From assembly GCA_028278335.1 (NCBI GenBank), contig JANQEN010000142.1, positions 31,581-95,580 of the forward strand: a stretch of DNA of 64,000 bases, in the 5' to 3' direction. The translations under genes and the position numbers were made by a program. Below are positions 1-8,664 of this stretch, piece by piece (the first letter of the stretch is position 1; each line of letters opens with the position of its first letter). The notes under the pieces were generated by a model. That model was not told where the DNA came from. It saw nothing but the letters and a program-made list of their open reading frames with translations, and searched no databases. The DNA comes from Chitinivibrionales bacterium (GTDB taxonomy: Bacteria > Fibrobacterota > Chitinivibrionia > Chitinivibrionales > JANQEN01).

Positions 1-418
1 CAATTGACATGGGGCTAAAAAAGTGCAGTAGATCAGCACCTACCAATGCACCAAAGATTACACCAATCAGGATAAAGTATTTAATCCGTCTGTTTGGTTT
101 AGGATCCTTTGATTCTACACGGCTCTTTTTAAGAAAGACAAAGTCGTATAAGTCAATGAGTGTTCCTAAGGGGCAGATATACCCACAAAAAAATCTTCCA
201 ATAATAAATACCAGAACTAAAGTAACCACTCCCCACAGCATAGGAACAATAAGAGCCCGAGAACCCACCATACTCACCAATGCTACAAGTGGATCTAAGT
301 TAAGAAAAAACTCAACCGGAAGCTTGCCAGCAAAGGGATATACCGTAAAAAGAAATAGAAGCAAAAATAGAGAAAAGGTCACACCCTGGATGGTGCGCCG
401 CAAGGTTACTACCTTCAT
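1..418 (-). CDS. 4Fe-4S-binding polyferredoxin-like membrane protein (partial, N-terminal part)
   Basis: The gene runs off the left edge; about 139 N-terminal residues are visible. Two hydrophobic segments (about residues 12-28 and 58-75) are followed by GRFFCGYICPLGT, the Cys-x3-Cys-Pro signature of NapH/NosR-type membrane proteins that carry cytoplasmic 4Fe-4S clusters. A further hydrophobic segment starts near residue 115. The ATG lies 2 nt past the stop of the upstream DUF362 gene, with AGAGG as a possible ribosome site, so the two are almost certainly co-transcribed and probably translationally coupled. The family moves electrons between quinols and redox partners; the specific partner cannot be read here. 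A DUF362 protein next to a 4Fe-4S membrane protein is a recurring arrangement. Confidence 0.75.
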   Translation of the reverse strand, partial: MKVVTLRRTIQGVTFSLFLLLFLFTVYPFAGKLPVEFFLNLDPLVALVSMVGSRALIVPMLWGVVTLVLVFIIGRFFCGYICPLGTLIDLYDFVFLKKSRVESKDPKPNRRIKYFILIGVIFGALVGADLLHFFSPMSI

Positions 419-420
419 AC

Positions 421-1320
421 TTAGACCTCTTTCACATCCATTTTGTTAATATCGATTTCACCAAAGCCAAGTTCATGGGCAATCTTGATATGCTTTACCT
501 GATCACCGGTAAACTGACGATTGTACCAGCGTGCAATCCCCACTGAATAGGAATCTGCCGCAACTGGATCAGTACTGGCAACGACCGTATTGAGCTCAAC
601 GGTTTTTCCTGGGCCTGCTGGACCGCGAGTGAGCAGTGCATAGATGCAATCAATAATGCTTAACTGCGGTTTCATCACATAGAGCTGCTCTGCAATAGCA
701 CGATTAAGCTCCATTTTTTCATGATAGGCTGTCCGATCCCAGGCAAGACCCATAAGGTTTTTTATACCGAGACTAACACCGGTAGCAGAATGAGATTTCG
801 CTGTCGGTACATTGATCAAACAATTTGCCCGGGAGAGCTCCTTGGCAATTGCCACCTTTTTTAATTCCTGTGCCTTTGGTACTTCAGTGAGTTTATAAAA
901 TTTCTCATCCTTGAGCATGGCAACCACTACACCCTTCATACCCTTGACCGCTGCGCCAATGCCACTCTTTTCTTTACAAATCTCAGCATCTCTCAGCGGA
1001 TGGTCAATAAGGATGACCCGTTGCGCACCTGCATCAAGACAGAGCTGCGCCACGGCCTTTACCACACCGGGATGGGTCGTGGTGGACCACTCCGGTGGAT
1101 TGGGAAAACCCATGTTCGCCTTAATCACCACGCGACTGGCTGGAGTGACAAATTTTTTCATACCACCCAAGGCATCAACCGCTTTTTTGACAATTTCCTC
1201 GGGTTTACCCTTTGATACTGCAACAACTGGTTTCTCCCCCTGAGCCATGATTGTTCCAGAAGTCAATGCAGCGCCTGCTGCAATAGTACCTGATTTAATA
1301 AACTCTCTTCTTGAAACCAT
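421..1320 (-). CDS. DUF362 domain protein with Tat signal
   Basis: 299 residues. The N-terminus SRREFIK followed by an Ala/Gly-rich hydrophobic stretch is a twin-arginine signal, so the protein should be exported folded, possibly with a cofactor. The rest matches DUF362 (PF04015), including the hallmark block around residues 165-190 (INVPTAKSHSATG, then IKNLMG). The biochemical function of DUF362 is not established. The gene leads a two-gene unit with the iron-sulfur membrane protein at 1-418, which supports a redox role by inference. It is one of four DUF362 proteins in the window and the only one with neither an added C-terminal sorting domain nor an FN3-like module. Confidence 0.85.
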   Translation of the reverse strand: MVSRREFIKSGTIAAGAALTSGTIMAQGEKPVVAVSKGKPEEIVKKAVDALGGMKKFVTPASRVVIKANMGFPNPPEWSTTTHPGVVKAVAQLCLDAGAQRVILIDHPLRDAEICKEKSGIGAAVKGMKGVVVAMLKDEKFYKLTEVPKAQELKKVAIAKELSRANCLINVPTAKSHSATGVSLGIKNLMGLAWDRTAYHEKMELNRAIAEQLYVMKPQLSIIDCIYALLTRGPAGPGKTVELNTVVASTDPVAADSYSVGIARWYNRQFTGDQVKHIKIAHELGFGEIDINKMDVKEV

Positions 1321-1745
1321 AGGTCCCCCTTTTTTTATATGAGTAGTAGTATCAGTAAATGTTCTATAACAGTATAAATTTAATATAGTTAAAATTGAGA
1401 TTTCATGCTTACTATTTTATATAAGAATTTATTCAAACCTTGAAACTTTTTAAAAGATTGAGAACTATAGTTATACTGTTTCTCAAAAGTTTTGTCCCAT
1501 GTTTTTTGACAAAACTCTTATAGAAACAGTTATGCCGCAACAGAGCATAGGACATTATTATTGAGAATCGGTATATTTGGGGGTTTCCCCGCTTCGCGTG
1601 GTCGCCGTGGTTCCAGGCTACCTTCCAGTCGGTCCTCGTTTCACTCGGACTGGCCTTCGGCCACCTTCCACCTGGCTAACCCAAAAGAGTAAAAGAAAAA
1701 AACAAATCAAAAGTCTACTGTCCAAAGTTAAATGAAGAGCATTGG
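1321..1745. other. intergenic region with a palindromic structured element
   Basis: No convincing gene. The part up to about 1560 is AT-rich and serves as upstream region of the DUF362 gene. From 1576 to 1685 lies a GC-richer element with nested inverted repeats: an outer TTTGGG/CCCAAA pair, an inner CCAGTC/GACTGG stem, GGCC-GAA-GGCC on the minus strand, and GGGG-AAA-CCCC. Its last ~17 bases (ACCTGGCTAACCC) recur near 58341. It looks like an extragenic palindromic repeat rather than coding DNA. Confidence 0.5.
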
Positions 1746-2744
1746 TCATCGCGAGCGAAGCGTGGCGATCTCATCTTTCATTCTTTTGGGCGAGAATATT
1801 GCTACTCCTCCGGAGGTGGCAAAGAAAATCTGGTTATGGGAATTAAATCGGATATCGATGACATAATTGTTGGGAAGGCCACTGTTCTCAGTGGTTAGGT
1901 TATGCCAGAGGTTGTCTTTGTAATAGTACACGCCATGACCCCAGGTGCAAACCCAGAGTATCCTGTGTTTATCATAGGCTAATATAACTACCGGTGGAAT
2001 AATGTCAGGAATGTGTTTCCACTCTTCTCCTGTATTATAATCAAGGCCGCCATCCCAGGAGCCTACCCAGCGGAGGGTGCTGTCGCAGAGTAGGGCCCGA
2101 ATGTAATTTCCTGAAAGACCGCTCTTTTTATTGATGTAGCTTGTTACGCTGTCCTTAACAAAACTACATAATCCACCACGGGCTGTTCCTATCCAGAGGC
2201 GACCCTTGGTGTCCTGCTCTGTCACAGTCACCTGCCGATCCGGGAGTCCCTCGGGGATATTATAACTGGAAATCTGATCCCCTGATTTTTTTGTGACACC
2301 ACGATATCGAGAGGAGAACCAAAGCGTGCCATCCACTTGAATGAGTTGGTGCCAAACTGTGTTTCCTGCAAGGCCACTGGCTTTGTTAATCTGCAACCAC
2401 TGATTATTTTTGTAGTAAAGTGCACCATAATTGGCCGTGCCAACCCAGAGCCCTCCGTCACGATCCTTTTGCAAAACATAGACATATTTACTTTGAAAGG
2501 GTGTATCAACTTTTACCCATGATTGTTTGCTTCTCTGGTATAGCCCATCACCAAAGGTGCCTATCCAGGCAAGCGTATCACCCTCCAACAAAATCTGTCG
2601 AATGTGGTTTGTCTTGAGTGCGCTGTTTCTACTGTTGATAACTTTCCAGTTATTGGATGTTTTAGAACAATGTAAAAGCAGGAATAGCAAAAATAGAAGG
2701 GTTGAGGGAGGAAAACAGAGTTGAGATAATCTCTTATTTTTCAA
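1746..2744 (-). CDS. lipoprotein with seven-repeat two-component-regulator-type beta-propeller
   Basis: 332 residues. A hydrophobic leader ends in a lipobox-like LLLHC near residue 26. About seven short repeats follow, of the Reg_prop type (WIGTFGDGLYQ, WVGTANYGALYY, WIGTARGGLCS, WVGSWDGGLDY, WVCTWGHGVYY and degenerate relatives), enough for one seven-bladed propeller. No kinase or receiver domain is attached, so it is a free propeller lipoprotein of unknown ligand. Its start overlaps the end of the HEPN gene by 11 nt. The last residues (EIATLRSR) and the stop codon lie within a repeat of the GAGCGAAGCG type seen elsewhere in the window, so the original C-terminus may have been altered by repeat insertion. 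Confidence 0.75.
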   Translation of the reverse strand: MKNKRLSQLCFPPSTLLFLLFLLLHCSKTSNNWKVINSRNSALKTNHIRQILLEGDTLAWIGTFGDGLYQRSKQSWVKVDTPFQSKYVYVLQKDRDGGLWVGTANYGALYYKNNQWLQINKASGLAGNTVWHQLIQVDGTLWFSSRYRGVTKKSGDQISSYNIPEGLPDRQVTVTEQDTKGRLWIGTARGGLCSFVKDSVTSYINKKSGLSGNYIRALLCDSTLRWVGSWDGGLDYNTGEEWKHIPDIIPPVVILAYDKHRILWVCTWGHGVYYYKDNLWHNLTTENSGLPNNYVIDIRFNSHNQIFFATSGGVAIFSPKRMKDEIATLRSR

Positions 2745-3120
2745 TGGTCAATTTAGCCCTTAAAAGCTCTCTTAGATTCTTCATAAAACCTATTGCATTT
2801 TTTGCTTTTTCTTTATCAGCACTCTCACCAGGATATCTAAACAGAACCGCAAATTGATTCAAATAGGCTAAATCTTTTTTATGCAATTCATATTCGACAA
2901 ATGATTTTCCAGATAGCTCGGAGAGTTTGAGAAGGTCATGAGTTTTAAGAAAGGGAATATTCTTCATTTGCAATAAAGCTTTAAGGTATTTTTCAATGCA
3001 TTGCTGTGCATGAAATCCAGCAGCATCATAATTGGGGTAGTTTCGAGCCCGATAGTCTCTTTGAGCGCTTTGATAGTCTCCCTCAGCTTTTTCTACCCAC
3101 TCCTTAACGATTTTTTTCAT
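2734..3120 (-). CDS. HEPN domain protein (partner of MNT nucleotidyltransferase)
   Basis: About 128 residues from the second Met (MKKIVKEW); an upstream ATG at 3135 would add five. The block AAGFHAQQCIEKYLKALL is characteristic of HEPN domain PF05168, an all-helical fold that often acts as an RNase toxin or nucleotide-binding partner. The gene overlaps the end of the MNT gene, the usual order in MNT/HEPN two-gene modules. A toxin role is known for related HepT-MntA pairs but is only inferred here; the Rx4-6H RNase motif is not clearly present. Confidence 0.8.
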   Translation of the reverse strand: MKKIVKEWVEKAEGDYQSAQRDYRARNYPNYDAAGFHAQQCIEKYLKALLQMKNIPFLKTHDLLKLSELSGKSFVEYELHKKDLAYLNQFAVLFRYPGESADKEKAKNAIGFMKNLRELLRAKLTIEK

Positions 3121-3448
3121 ATAAAACTTTTCCATTGTCCATTATATGTTTGATGAAAAAATCTCCCGATTTTATCCGTTGCTTAATCTCTTTTGGTGAT
3201 TTAACAATAATGTCTAAGGGGATTTTGTGGGGTACTTTGGAGGAAATTTCGATACTTAAATCAAAGGAGGAAGTTTTAGAGTCTATAATTATGCAAAGGT
3301 CAATATCACTATCCTTTGTGTTTGTTCCATCGGAATGGGAACCAAACAGAATAATCTTTTCAGGGTTAAATTGGGTGGTTATAGATCCAACCACATCACT
3401 AATCTTTTTATTGAACGCCTCTTTTTTTGTTGAAGGCATGTGTTGCAC
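3104..3448 (-). CDS. minimal nucleotidyltransferase (MNT) domain protein
   Basis: 114 residues. The pol-beta-type nucleotidyltransferase signature is intact: ILFGSHSDGTNTKDSDIDL, with Gly36-Ser37 and the metal-binding Asp48 and Asp50. This is the typical size for MntA-like proteins. Its 3' end overlaps the HEPN gene, so the two form one translationally coupled pair. In studied pairs the MNT protein AMPylates and silences the HEPN RNase; whether this pair does so is unknown. Confidence 0.82.
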   Translation of the reverse strand: MQHMPSTKKEAFNKKISDVVGSITTQFNPEKIILFGSHSDGTNTKDSDIDLCIIIDSKTSSFDLSIEISSKVPHKIPLDIIVKSPKEIKQRIKSGDFFIKHIMDNGKVLYEKNR

Positions 3449-3610
3449 CTTTGTGATATTCAGAAGGTCAATTGAATAACTATACTTTACTTTAAGATAT
3501 TATAGCTGCTATGAATAAATCAAGGCTTTTAATAGAACATCCTATGGAAGGTTAGACTTATTAAAAGCATTTCTAGTATACGACCTATATAAAAATCGAT
3601 CATTTTAGGC

Positions 3611-3948
3611 ATTGTCACTTACAATGGCCGGTCACAATCGCTCGAAATATCTATTGTCACAGGCAATGCTTTCAAAATAATGGTTCATTGGCACTACTGT
3701 CACTGACAATACCCCGAAAAAACCGTTTTTGGATTCTATTGCCACATACAATAGGCTATAATAATGGTTTCTGAAGGCTCTTGCCACTGACAATGCTCTA
3801 AAATAATCATTCCTGGTACCTATTGTCACTGACAATACTCAACCATAATTGTTCCTGTTGCCCAATGCCACAGACGATGCTCTAAGCGAATCATTCAAGA
3901 AAACCATTGCAATGTGCAACATAAATTAATAATGAACACTTTTGGCAC
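3611..3948. repeat. degenerate 42-bp-period tandem array, about eight units
   Basis: Units begin at 3611, 3653, 3696, 3738, 3780, 3822, 3864 and 3906, a spacing of 42 nt with a single 43. Each starts with a version of ATTGTCACTGACAAT, a short near-palindrome, followed by a less conserved ~27-nt part resembling GCTCTAAAATAATNRTTCC. Divergence affects the whole unit, so there are no unique spacers as in CRISPR. An isolated copy of the core in palindromic form (ATTGTCAGTGACAAT) lies at about 3991. Confidence 0.8.
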
Positions 3949-4053
3949 TGTTTTTTGCAATAGGTCACACAAAAGCAATAGAGGAAGTCATTGTCAGTGA
4001 CAATGGTATGAGTGAACCATCAGGAAATTATTGATATAGAGCACTTACAGCAC

Positions 4054-4119
4054 AGATATTTGGCGCTTCGATAACTCGCCCTGCGAGCTCGAACATATCT
4101 TCGTTCTTCCCAAATATCT
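4054..4119. repeat. inverted repeat
   Basis: AGATATTTGG at 4054-4063 is matched by CCAAATATCT at 4110-4119, with imperfect pairing continuing outward. The enclosed 46 nt are rich in CTCG/CGAG and could form an inner hairpin. No gene adjoins it closely; function unknown. Confidence 0.45.
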
Positions 4120-4298
4120 ATGCGGTGCCATTGAAGGGGATTAATATCGTAGATAAGATGTGTAAGACTTTGTAACTAAATTTCGGCATTTATTTTTAAG
4201 ATTATTTCATATGAAATATGCTAATGTCTTAAGAAAAACCATTTGATATAAGATGGGTTTTAGGTTAATACATTTAGATTTTTATTGACATTGACTTA

Positions 4299-4456
4299 GG
4301 GGGAATCTGCAAGATCACCTGAGGACTTTTGTTATCTGCTTGCGCACAATAGCTGGTTCACCGAATAGGTGAAACAGATAGTGTGGGTGCAAGCAGTTAA
4401 AAAGGACGAAGGGCTCGGTGACGAGCATCGCGAGGAAAAACCTTGCAGTGGGGGGT
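4299..4456 (+). repeat. structured dispersed repeat, copy A (candidate RNA)
   Basis: This stretch matches the minus strand of 58139-58281 over most of its length. It can fold with a closing stem CTGCAAG/CTTGCAG, a second stem CTGCTTGC/GCAAGCAG, an internal CACA/TGTG pairing, an apical hairpin TTCACC-GAATA-GGTGAA, an extra hairpin GCTCG-GTGA-CGAGC absent from copy B, and a terminal GGGGGG-TAT-CCCCCC hairpin. In the stem below the apical hairpin, copy A has CTG/CAG where copy B has CAG/CTG, a compensatory change that keeps pairing. Function unknown. Confidence 0.65.
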
Positions 4457-4531
4457 ATCCCCCCGGGAGTATTCATCTATACGAGTATATTTAAAAATAA
4501 TTATTTATAAGTTAACAACAATAGATTTAAT

Positions 4532-4559
4532 GTACCTACTCAGTTAACTGAGTAGGTAC
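4532..4559. terminator. perfect 28-bp palindrome after the Ig-domain gene
   Basis: GTACCTACTCAG, then TTAA, then the exact reverse complement. It lies 10 nt past the stop of the minus-strand gene at 4570. There is no clean T-run, so it may be a weak terminator, an mRNA 3' end stabiliser or a protein-binding site. Confidence 0.5.
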
Positions 4560-4569
4560 GATTTAATAT

Positions 4570-7500
4570 TTAATTCCCAATATCCCCATTCTCATCAGTC
4601 TTTACAATATACACATTATAATTGTTATTCTCTCGCTTTCGACCAATAACAATATAGCCTGGATCAGTTGTCTCCATGATGTCATTGACCCCGGTGATGG
4701 TGCCTGTGTTAATTGATTTGCTCCAGCTCTCTTCACAGAGGGTATTTGTTTTTAATAGATTAACTCCTGTAGAAGACCATCCAGCGAGCATATAACCGCC
4801 ATCACTTGATTTAATAATAGCACTAGCACCATCCATAGTATGTTCTTTTCTCCATGCCCTGCTGCCATAGGTGTTGCTAATTTTAATAAAGGATATACCG
4901 GTAGAGGATATGGTTGATCCAAGAATAATGTAATCCCCATCATTGCCCTGGACAAGATCAATAGGATCAACAACCGTATCTTGATTAAAATCATAGTGTG
5001 GGCGCGACCATACAGAGTCACCCTGGGCATTAGCCTTTGAAATGAGTGTTCCTCCATTGGCAACTAAACTGAGAGCAGCATAGTTGCCATCTCCATCAAC
5101 AATACCGGCCATTGCATGATTGCCGCCGGCAATATTATAGCGATAGTGTTGGGACCACACAGAGTCACGCATTTGGTTAAGTCTTAGGATAACCGTATGG
5201 GCTCCTCCCTCTGACCCGCGACCAAAGCCGATATATCCATCGGATAAAGGATAGGCTGACTCAAAGTAGCAGGAGGTATAGTCTGTTCGCCAGTCTACCT
5301 CTCCTGTACTGGTGAATTTAATAAGATCCCCTGCGGCAACTAAAAAACCACCATCACTGCATGCTACCAAGGATCGTGGCTCATCTCCAGGAACTCTCTT
5401 CTTCCAAAGGAGATCTCCAGATTTATTTATTTTAAGCACAATGATCTCAGTGGTACCACCGGAATCACTTTCTCCAACGATAAAGTAGCCTCCATCATTG
5501 GTCTTTGCTACAAATCGGCCAAAATCGTAGTCACCACCAAAATCGTACCCTACCTCAAACCAATTTTGGGTTGTACTTGTATTTGAGGAGGAGAGTGCTG
5601 TTGAGTCGGTCATACCTTGGATTGCGTAATAGCCGCGCACCTTGTACCAGTATTGTGTATTAATGTCAAGCTGGGTGTCAGTATATCCGGTTCCAGTGGT
5701 GTCCTTTACTGGGGTGTAGTTGGCACCATCCATGGAACGGTATAAAAGGTATCGGTCGCACTGGGGAATGTCACTCCATCCAAGTGTAATGTCTCGGTTG
5801 GTAGTTCCCGATAGGGTTGGCTGCGAAGGAGTTGATAAGGTCGGTTTGTAAAAGAGATAGAAGTTGGTCGTGGTTGACTTTCCCGTATTATCATTAGCTG
5901 TAATTTCTATAGCATTCCAGGCTTTGGTGGTTGTATAAACACTGGTTGCAGAGAAGCTCCAAGAGGTGGTACCTGTAACGGTTATTGCATTGTTGCTAAT
6001 CTTTGCAGTGACTGAAGCAATGCCTGCTGCAGAGGAGGCTGTGCCGGAGATGGTTGGTGCAGAAGCGTTAAGCCAGGTGGAATCATTGGTGATTGTTGGA
6101 GTACTAATGGTCAAGGCCGGTGCACCAAGAATTTGAGTAGTTGAATCAACCGTGTTGGAGCCTGCCTTGGATTGATTGGCATTATAAGAGAAAACTCTAA
6201 AGTAGTATTTGGTGTTCTCCTCCAGATTGTCAACCGTATCTATTGTTTTATAGATATCGTTGATCGTTGCAGCAAGTAAACTTGTCTCAGTTACCGGGCT
6301 GGTCTTGGAGTAATAGAGCTTATAAGCACCAAATTGGGGGTCGGTGCTCTGAGACCAGGAGAGTACCATGCTCTTGTAGTCAACCTGAGTCGGTTTTGAT
6401 AGAATTACGGCTGGAGTAGAGTCTGCCACGGTAATGGTCATGGTAAAGTCGGAACTTGCCGGCGGTACATGGTCATCGGTGGCAGTGATGATGCAGATCG
6501 TATCCTTACCTGTGTAGGCACCAAAACCTGGTGTCCATGACCAGGTTGAAGGAGTGCCCAAAAAGGTGCCAAAGGTCTTTGTAAAGGTTACACTGTCTCC
6601 TTCATTATCCCCAACATAGACGTCACTTAGTCTATAGGTGATTTGTGTTCCCTCTTTGACCGATATAATTGCTGTATCCTGAGCCCAGATAGGCGCACTA
6701 TTTGAGTCAACTACGGTCAATCGCAGTGTTGCCTTACTGGAGTCAATGCCGTCAGAGGCCCAAAGGGTAATTTGGTATTCACCCTGATCTTTAAAGGTAG
6801 GGGTAAAGGTATACTGCTTATCTGCTGTTATGACATCACCAGTGGGCGTGCCAGCTGCCAGAGTAAAGGTGATACTGTCTCCGTCAGCATCACTGCAGAG
6901 AGGAGCCAATGCCAAGGTAAAGGGAATGCTTTCCTTAACTGAATCAGCAAAGGTTGCCGGTGACCATTTTGGTACAAAGTTAATATTCTTTACATGGAGG
7001 AGAGCTACCTCACTGGTATCGTGCCCAACATCATTAGAGACGATACAATGAAAGGGAGCACCACTGTCACTTACTGCAGCATTGTGAATTGTGTATCGCG
7101 AACCAGTGGCATTGGTAATGAGGGTATTATTTCTAAACCACTTATAGGTAAGCGGTGCACTACCCAGAGCGATAACAGAAAAGGTGGCGCTGTCAGCCTC
7201 ATTTATTGTAATGCTTTGGGGGTGTGTTTGTATATCTGGTTTAACCAATGCATCGGTCACATGAAGCATAGCATTTGTGCTGGTGTCTGTACCCTTTTCA
7301 TTGGTGACAATACAATGAAAGGTGTTGCCGCTATCGGTTTTTACGGTTGCCCCTGTTGTAAAGGAGCTGTTTGTTGCTCCAGAGATGGTACTGTCACCGG
7401 TATACCATTGATATAAAAGGGTCGCGGTCCCTATGGCAGTAACGGAAAAGGTTGCAGGGTTACCCACAACAACACTTTGTGGCATCGGCTCAATGGTTAT

Positions 7501-8664
7501 GGTTGGCTTGACTGTGCTGTCAATAACGTGAAGCATCACCGTGGTACTGGTATCCTTGCCTTTACTATTAGAAACAATGCAGAAATAGGTCATGCCACTA
7601 TCCAGCTTGACTGTTTGGGCTGTGGTAAATGCGCTGTCATCGGCTCCGGTTATGGCTGTGTCCTGCCTATACCATTGATACGCAAGAGGTGCTGTGCCTG
7701 TTGCAGAAAGGCTAAAGATTGCACTGTCTCCCACAACCACACTTTGGGGCTCCGGCTCTTTGGTGATTGTTGGTTTTATCGAGTTGTCCAAAACATGTAG
7801 TTGAGCAGCTTCGGATGTATCCTTTCCTACTACATTTGAAACAATACAGCGGTAGAAGGAGCCGCTATCGCTCATGGCTAGGGTTGGTGTTGTATAGAGG
7901 CTGTCGGTTCCACCGGTGATGTTGGTGTCATTTTTCTGCCACTGATACTCAAAGGGAGTGGCACCAATTACTGAAAGAGAAAAGGTGGTCGTAGTGCCTA
8001 AAAAGGCTGTAGTATCTTTAGGATCAGCAGTGATTTCTGGTTTAGTTGGTTGATTAGAAACAGTCAAGTCTGCGCTGTTACTGGTTACTGAACCATAGGT
8101 ATTGCTCACCACACAACGATACTCGCTGTTATTATCCGCTATGGTGACCGGAGGCGTAAGATAGAAGGTGTCTGTAGCACCGGAAATGGGAGTACCATTT
8201 TTCTCCCATTGAAACTGCAGCGGTGCTGTACCCAAAGCTGAGGTAGTAAAGAGCGCCCGTTCTCCTACTTTAAGCATCGTGTCCATGGGATGTAACAAAA
8301 GTGATGGAGGATAATAGACCGTGAGTGTATAGATGTTGGACGAGTCAGCACCCTTGTCATTGGTGACAACACAACGGTACAATCCATCATCACCATTTTT
8401 TATAGGGTTAAAGGAGAGGGCTGTTTTGTTTTCACTAGCAATGATGGTGTCATTTTTTAGCCAGGTATAGGTTAAGGGAGCGGTTCCTGTGACTGTCTTG
8501 AGTGTGAGAGAAAAGAGAGAGTCTATGATGCTCGTACCTGTTATCTGGAGCTCCCTATTTTCAATGCTTGGTGGATAAAGCGGTTCACTAGGATCGGTGC
8601 AAAAGATAAAAAATAGTCCTGAAATAATCATTGTGCTAAGAATAAGTAACAATTTCCGTTGCAT
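4570..8664 (-). CDS. giant multidomain lipoprotein: Ig repeats, cadherin-like, FN3 and C-terminal propeller-like repeats
   Basis: 1364 residues from the preferred start MQRKLLLIL, which has AAAGGAC just upstream; a longer frame reaches 8727 without such a site. The leader ends in FFIFC, a lipobox-like Cys near residue 22. Six tandem Ig-like domains of about 90 residues follow, each with a QW or TW core and a final YRC(V/I)V(S/T)N motif. Next come two cadherin-like domains (SDADGDSITF, VGDNEGDSVTF), an FN3 domain, a glucodextranase-B-like module and another FN3 domain. The last ~300 residues hold DGGY(F/I)(I/V)xG repeats, as in propeller-like surface proteins. A cell-surface adhesion or substrate-binding role is inferred. 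No T9SS-type tail is evident. Confidence 0.8.
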   Translation of the reverse strand: MQRKLLLILSTMIISGLFFIFCTDPSEPLYPPSIENRELQITGTSIIDSLFSLTLKTVTGTAPLTYTWLKNDTIIASENKTALSFNPIKNGDDGLYRCVVTNDKGADSSNIYTLTVYYPPSLLLHPMDTMLKVGERALFTTSALGTAPLQFQWEKNGTPISGATDTFYLTPPVTIADNNSEYRCVVSNTYGSVTSNSADLTVSNQPTKPEITADPKDTTAFLGTTTTFSLSVIGATPFEYQWQKNDTNITGGTDSLYTTPTLAMSDSGSFYRCIVSNVVGKDTSEAAQLHVLDNSIKPTITKEPEPQSVVVGDSAIFSLSATGTAPLAYQWYRQDTAITGADDSAFTTAQTVKLDSGMTYFCIVSNSKGKDTSTTVMLHVIDSTVKPTITIEPMPQSVVVGNPATFSVTAIGTATLLYQWYTGDSTISGATNSSFTTGATVKTDSGNTFHCIVTNEKGTDTSTNAMLHVTDALVKPDIQTHPQSITINEADSATFSVIALGSAPLTYKWFRNNTLITNATGSRYTIHNAAVSDSGAPFHCIVSNDVGHDTSEVALLHVKNINFVPKWSPATFADSVKESIPFTLALAPLCSDADGDSITFTLAAGTPTGDVITADKQYTFTPTFKDQGEYQITLWASDGIDSSKATLRLTVVDSNSAPIWAQDTAIISVKEGTQITYRLSDVYVGDNEGDSVTFTKTFGTFLGTPSTWSWTPGFGAYTGKDTICIITATDDHVPPASSDFTMTITVADSTPAVILSKPTQVDYKSMVLSWSQSTDPQFGAYKLYYSKTSPVTETSLLAATINDIYKTIDTVDNLEENTKYYFRVFSYNANQSKAGSNTVDSTTQILGAPALTISTPTITNDSTWLNASAPTISGTASSAAGIASVTAKISNNAITVTGTTSWSFSATSVYTTTKAWNAIEITANDNTGKSTTTNFYLFYKPTLSTPSQPTLSGTTNRDITLGWSDIPQCDRYLLYRSMDGANYTPVKDTTGTGYTDTQLDINTQYWYKVRGYYAIQGMTDSTALSSSNTSTTQNWFEVGYDFGGDYDFGRFVAKTNDGGYFIVGESDSGGTTEIIVLKINKSGDLLWKKRVPGDEPRSLVACSDGGFLVAAGDLIKFTSTGEVDWRTDYTSCYFESAYPLSDGYIGFGRGSEGGAHTVILRLNQMRDSVWSQHYRYNIAGGNHAMAGIVDGDGNYAALSLVANGGTLISKANAQGDSVWSRPHYDFNQDTVVDPIDLVQGNDGDYIILGSTISSTGISFIKISNTYGSRAWRKEHTMDGASAIIKSSDGGYMLAGWSSTGVNLLKTNTLCEESWSKSINTGTITGVNDIMETTDPGYIVIGRKRENNNYNVYIVKTDENGDIGN

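Larger units (their letters stand above)
3449..4569. other. 1.1-kb gene-free repeat-rich region
   Basis: No convincing gene. From left to right it holds a 42-bp-period tandem array (3611-3948), an inverted repeat (AGATATTTGG at 4054 with CCAAATATCT at 4110), a folded repeat shared with 58.2 kb (4299-4456), and a perfect 28-bp palindrome (4532-4559). A short minus-strand frame across the tandem array (3632-3835) reads as 14-residue repeats but has no recognisable start context. Confidence 0.7.

Noticed and set aside
1321..1745. tRNA or other known RNA in the GC-richer intergenic patch
   Set aside because: No T-loop consensus or cloverleaf could be fitted; the pairing pattern is of nested palindromes.
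3135..3479. Plus-strand open frame opposite the MNT gene
   Set aside because: Shadow of the MNT gene, whose catalytic motifs are clear on the minus strand.
3611..3948. CRISPR array
   Set aside because: The period is regular, but the whole 42-nt unit is degenerate, there are no unique spacers and no cas genes; it is a tandem repeat.
6994..7416. Plus-strand frames within the Ig-domain lipoprotein gene
   Set aside because: Artefacts of repetitive Ig coding DNA read on the wrong strand.
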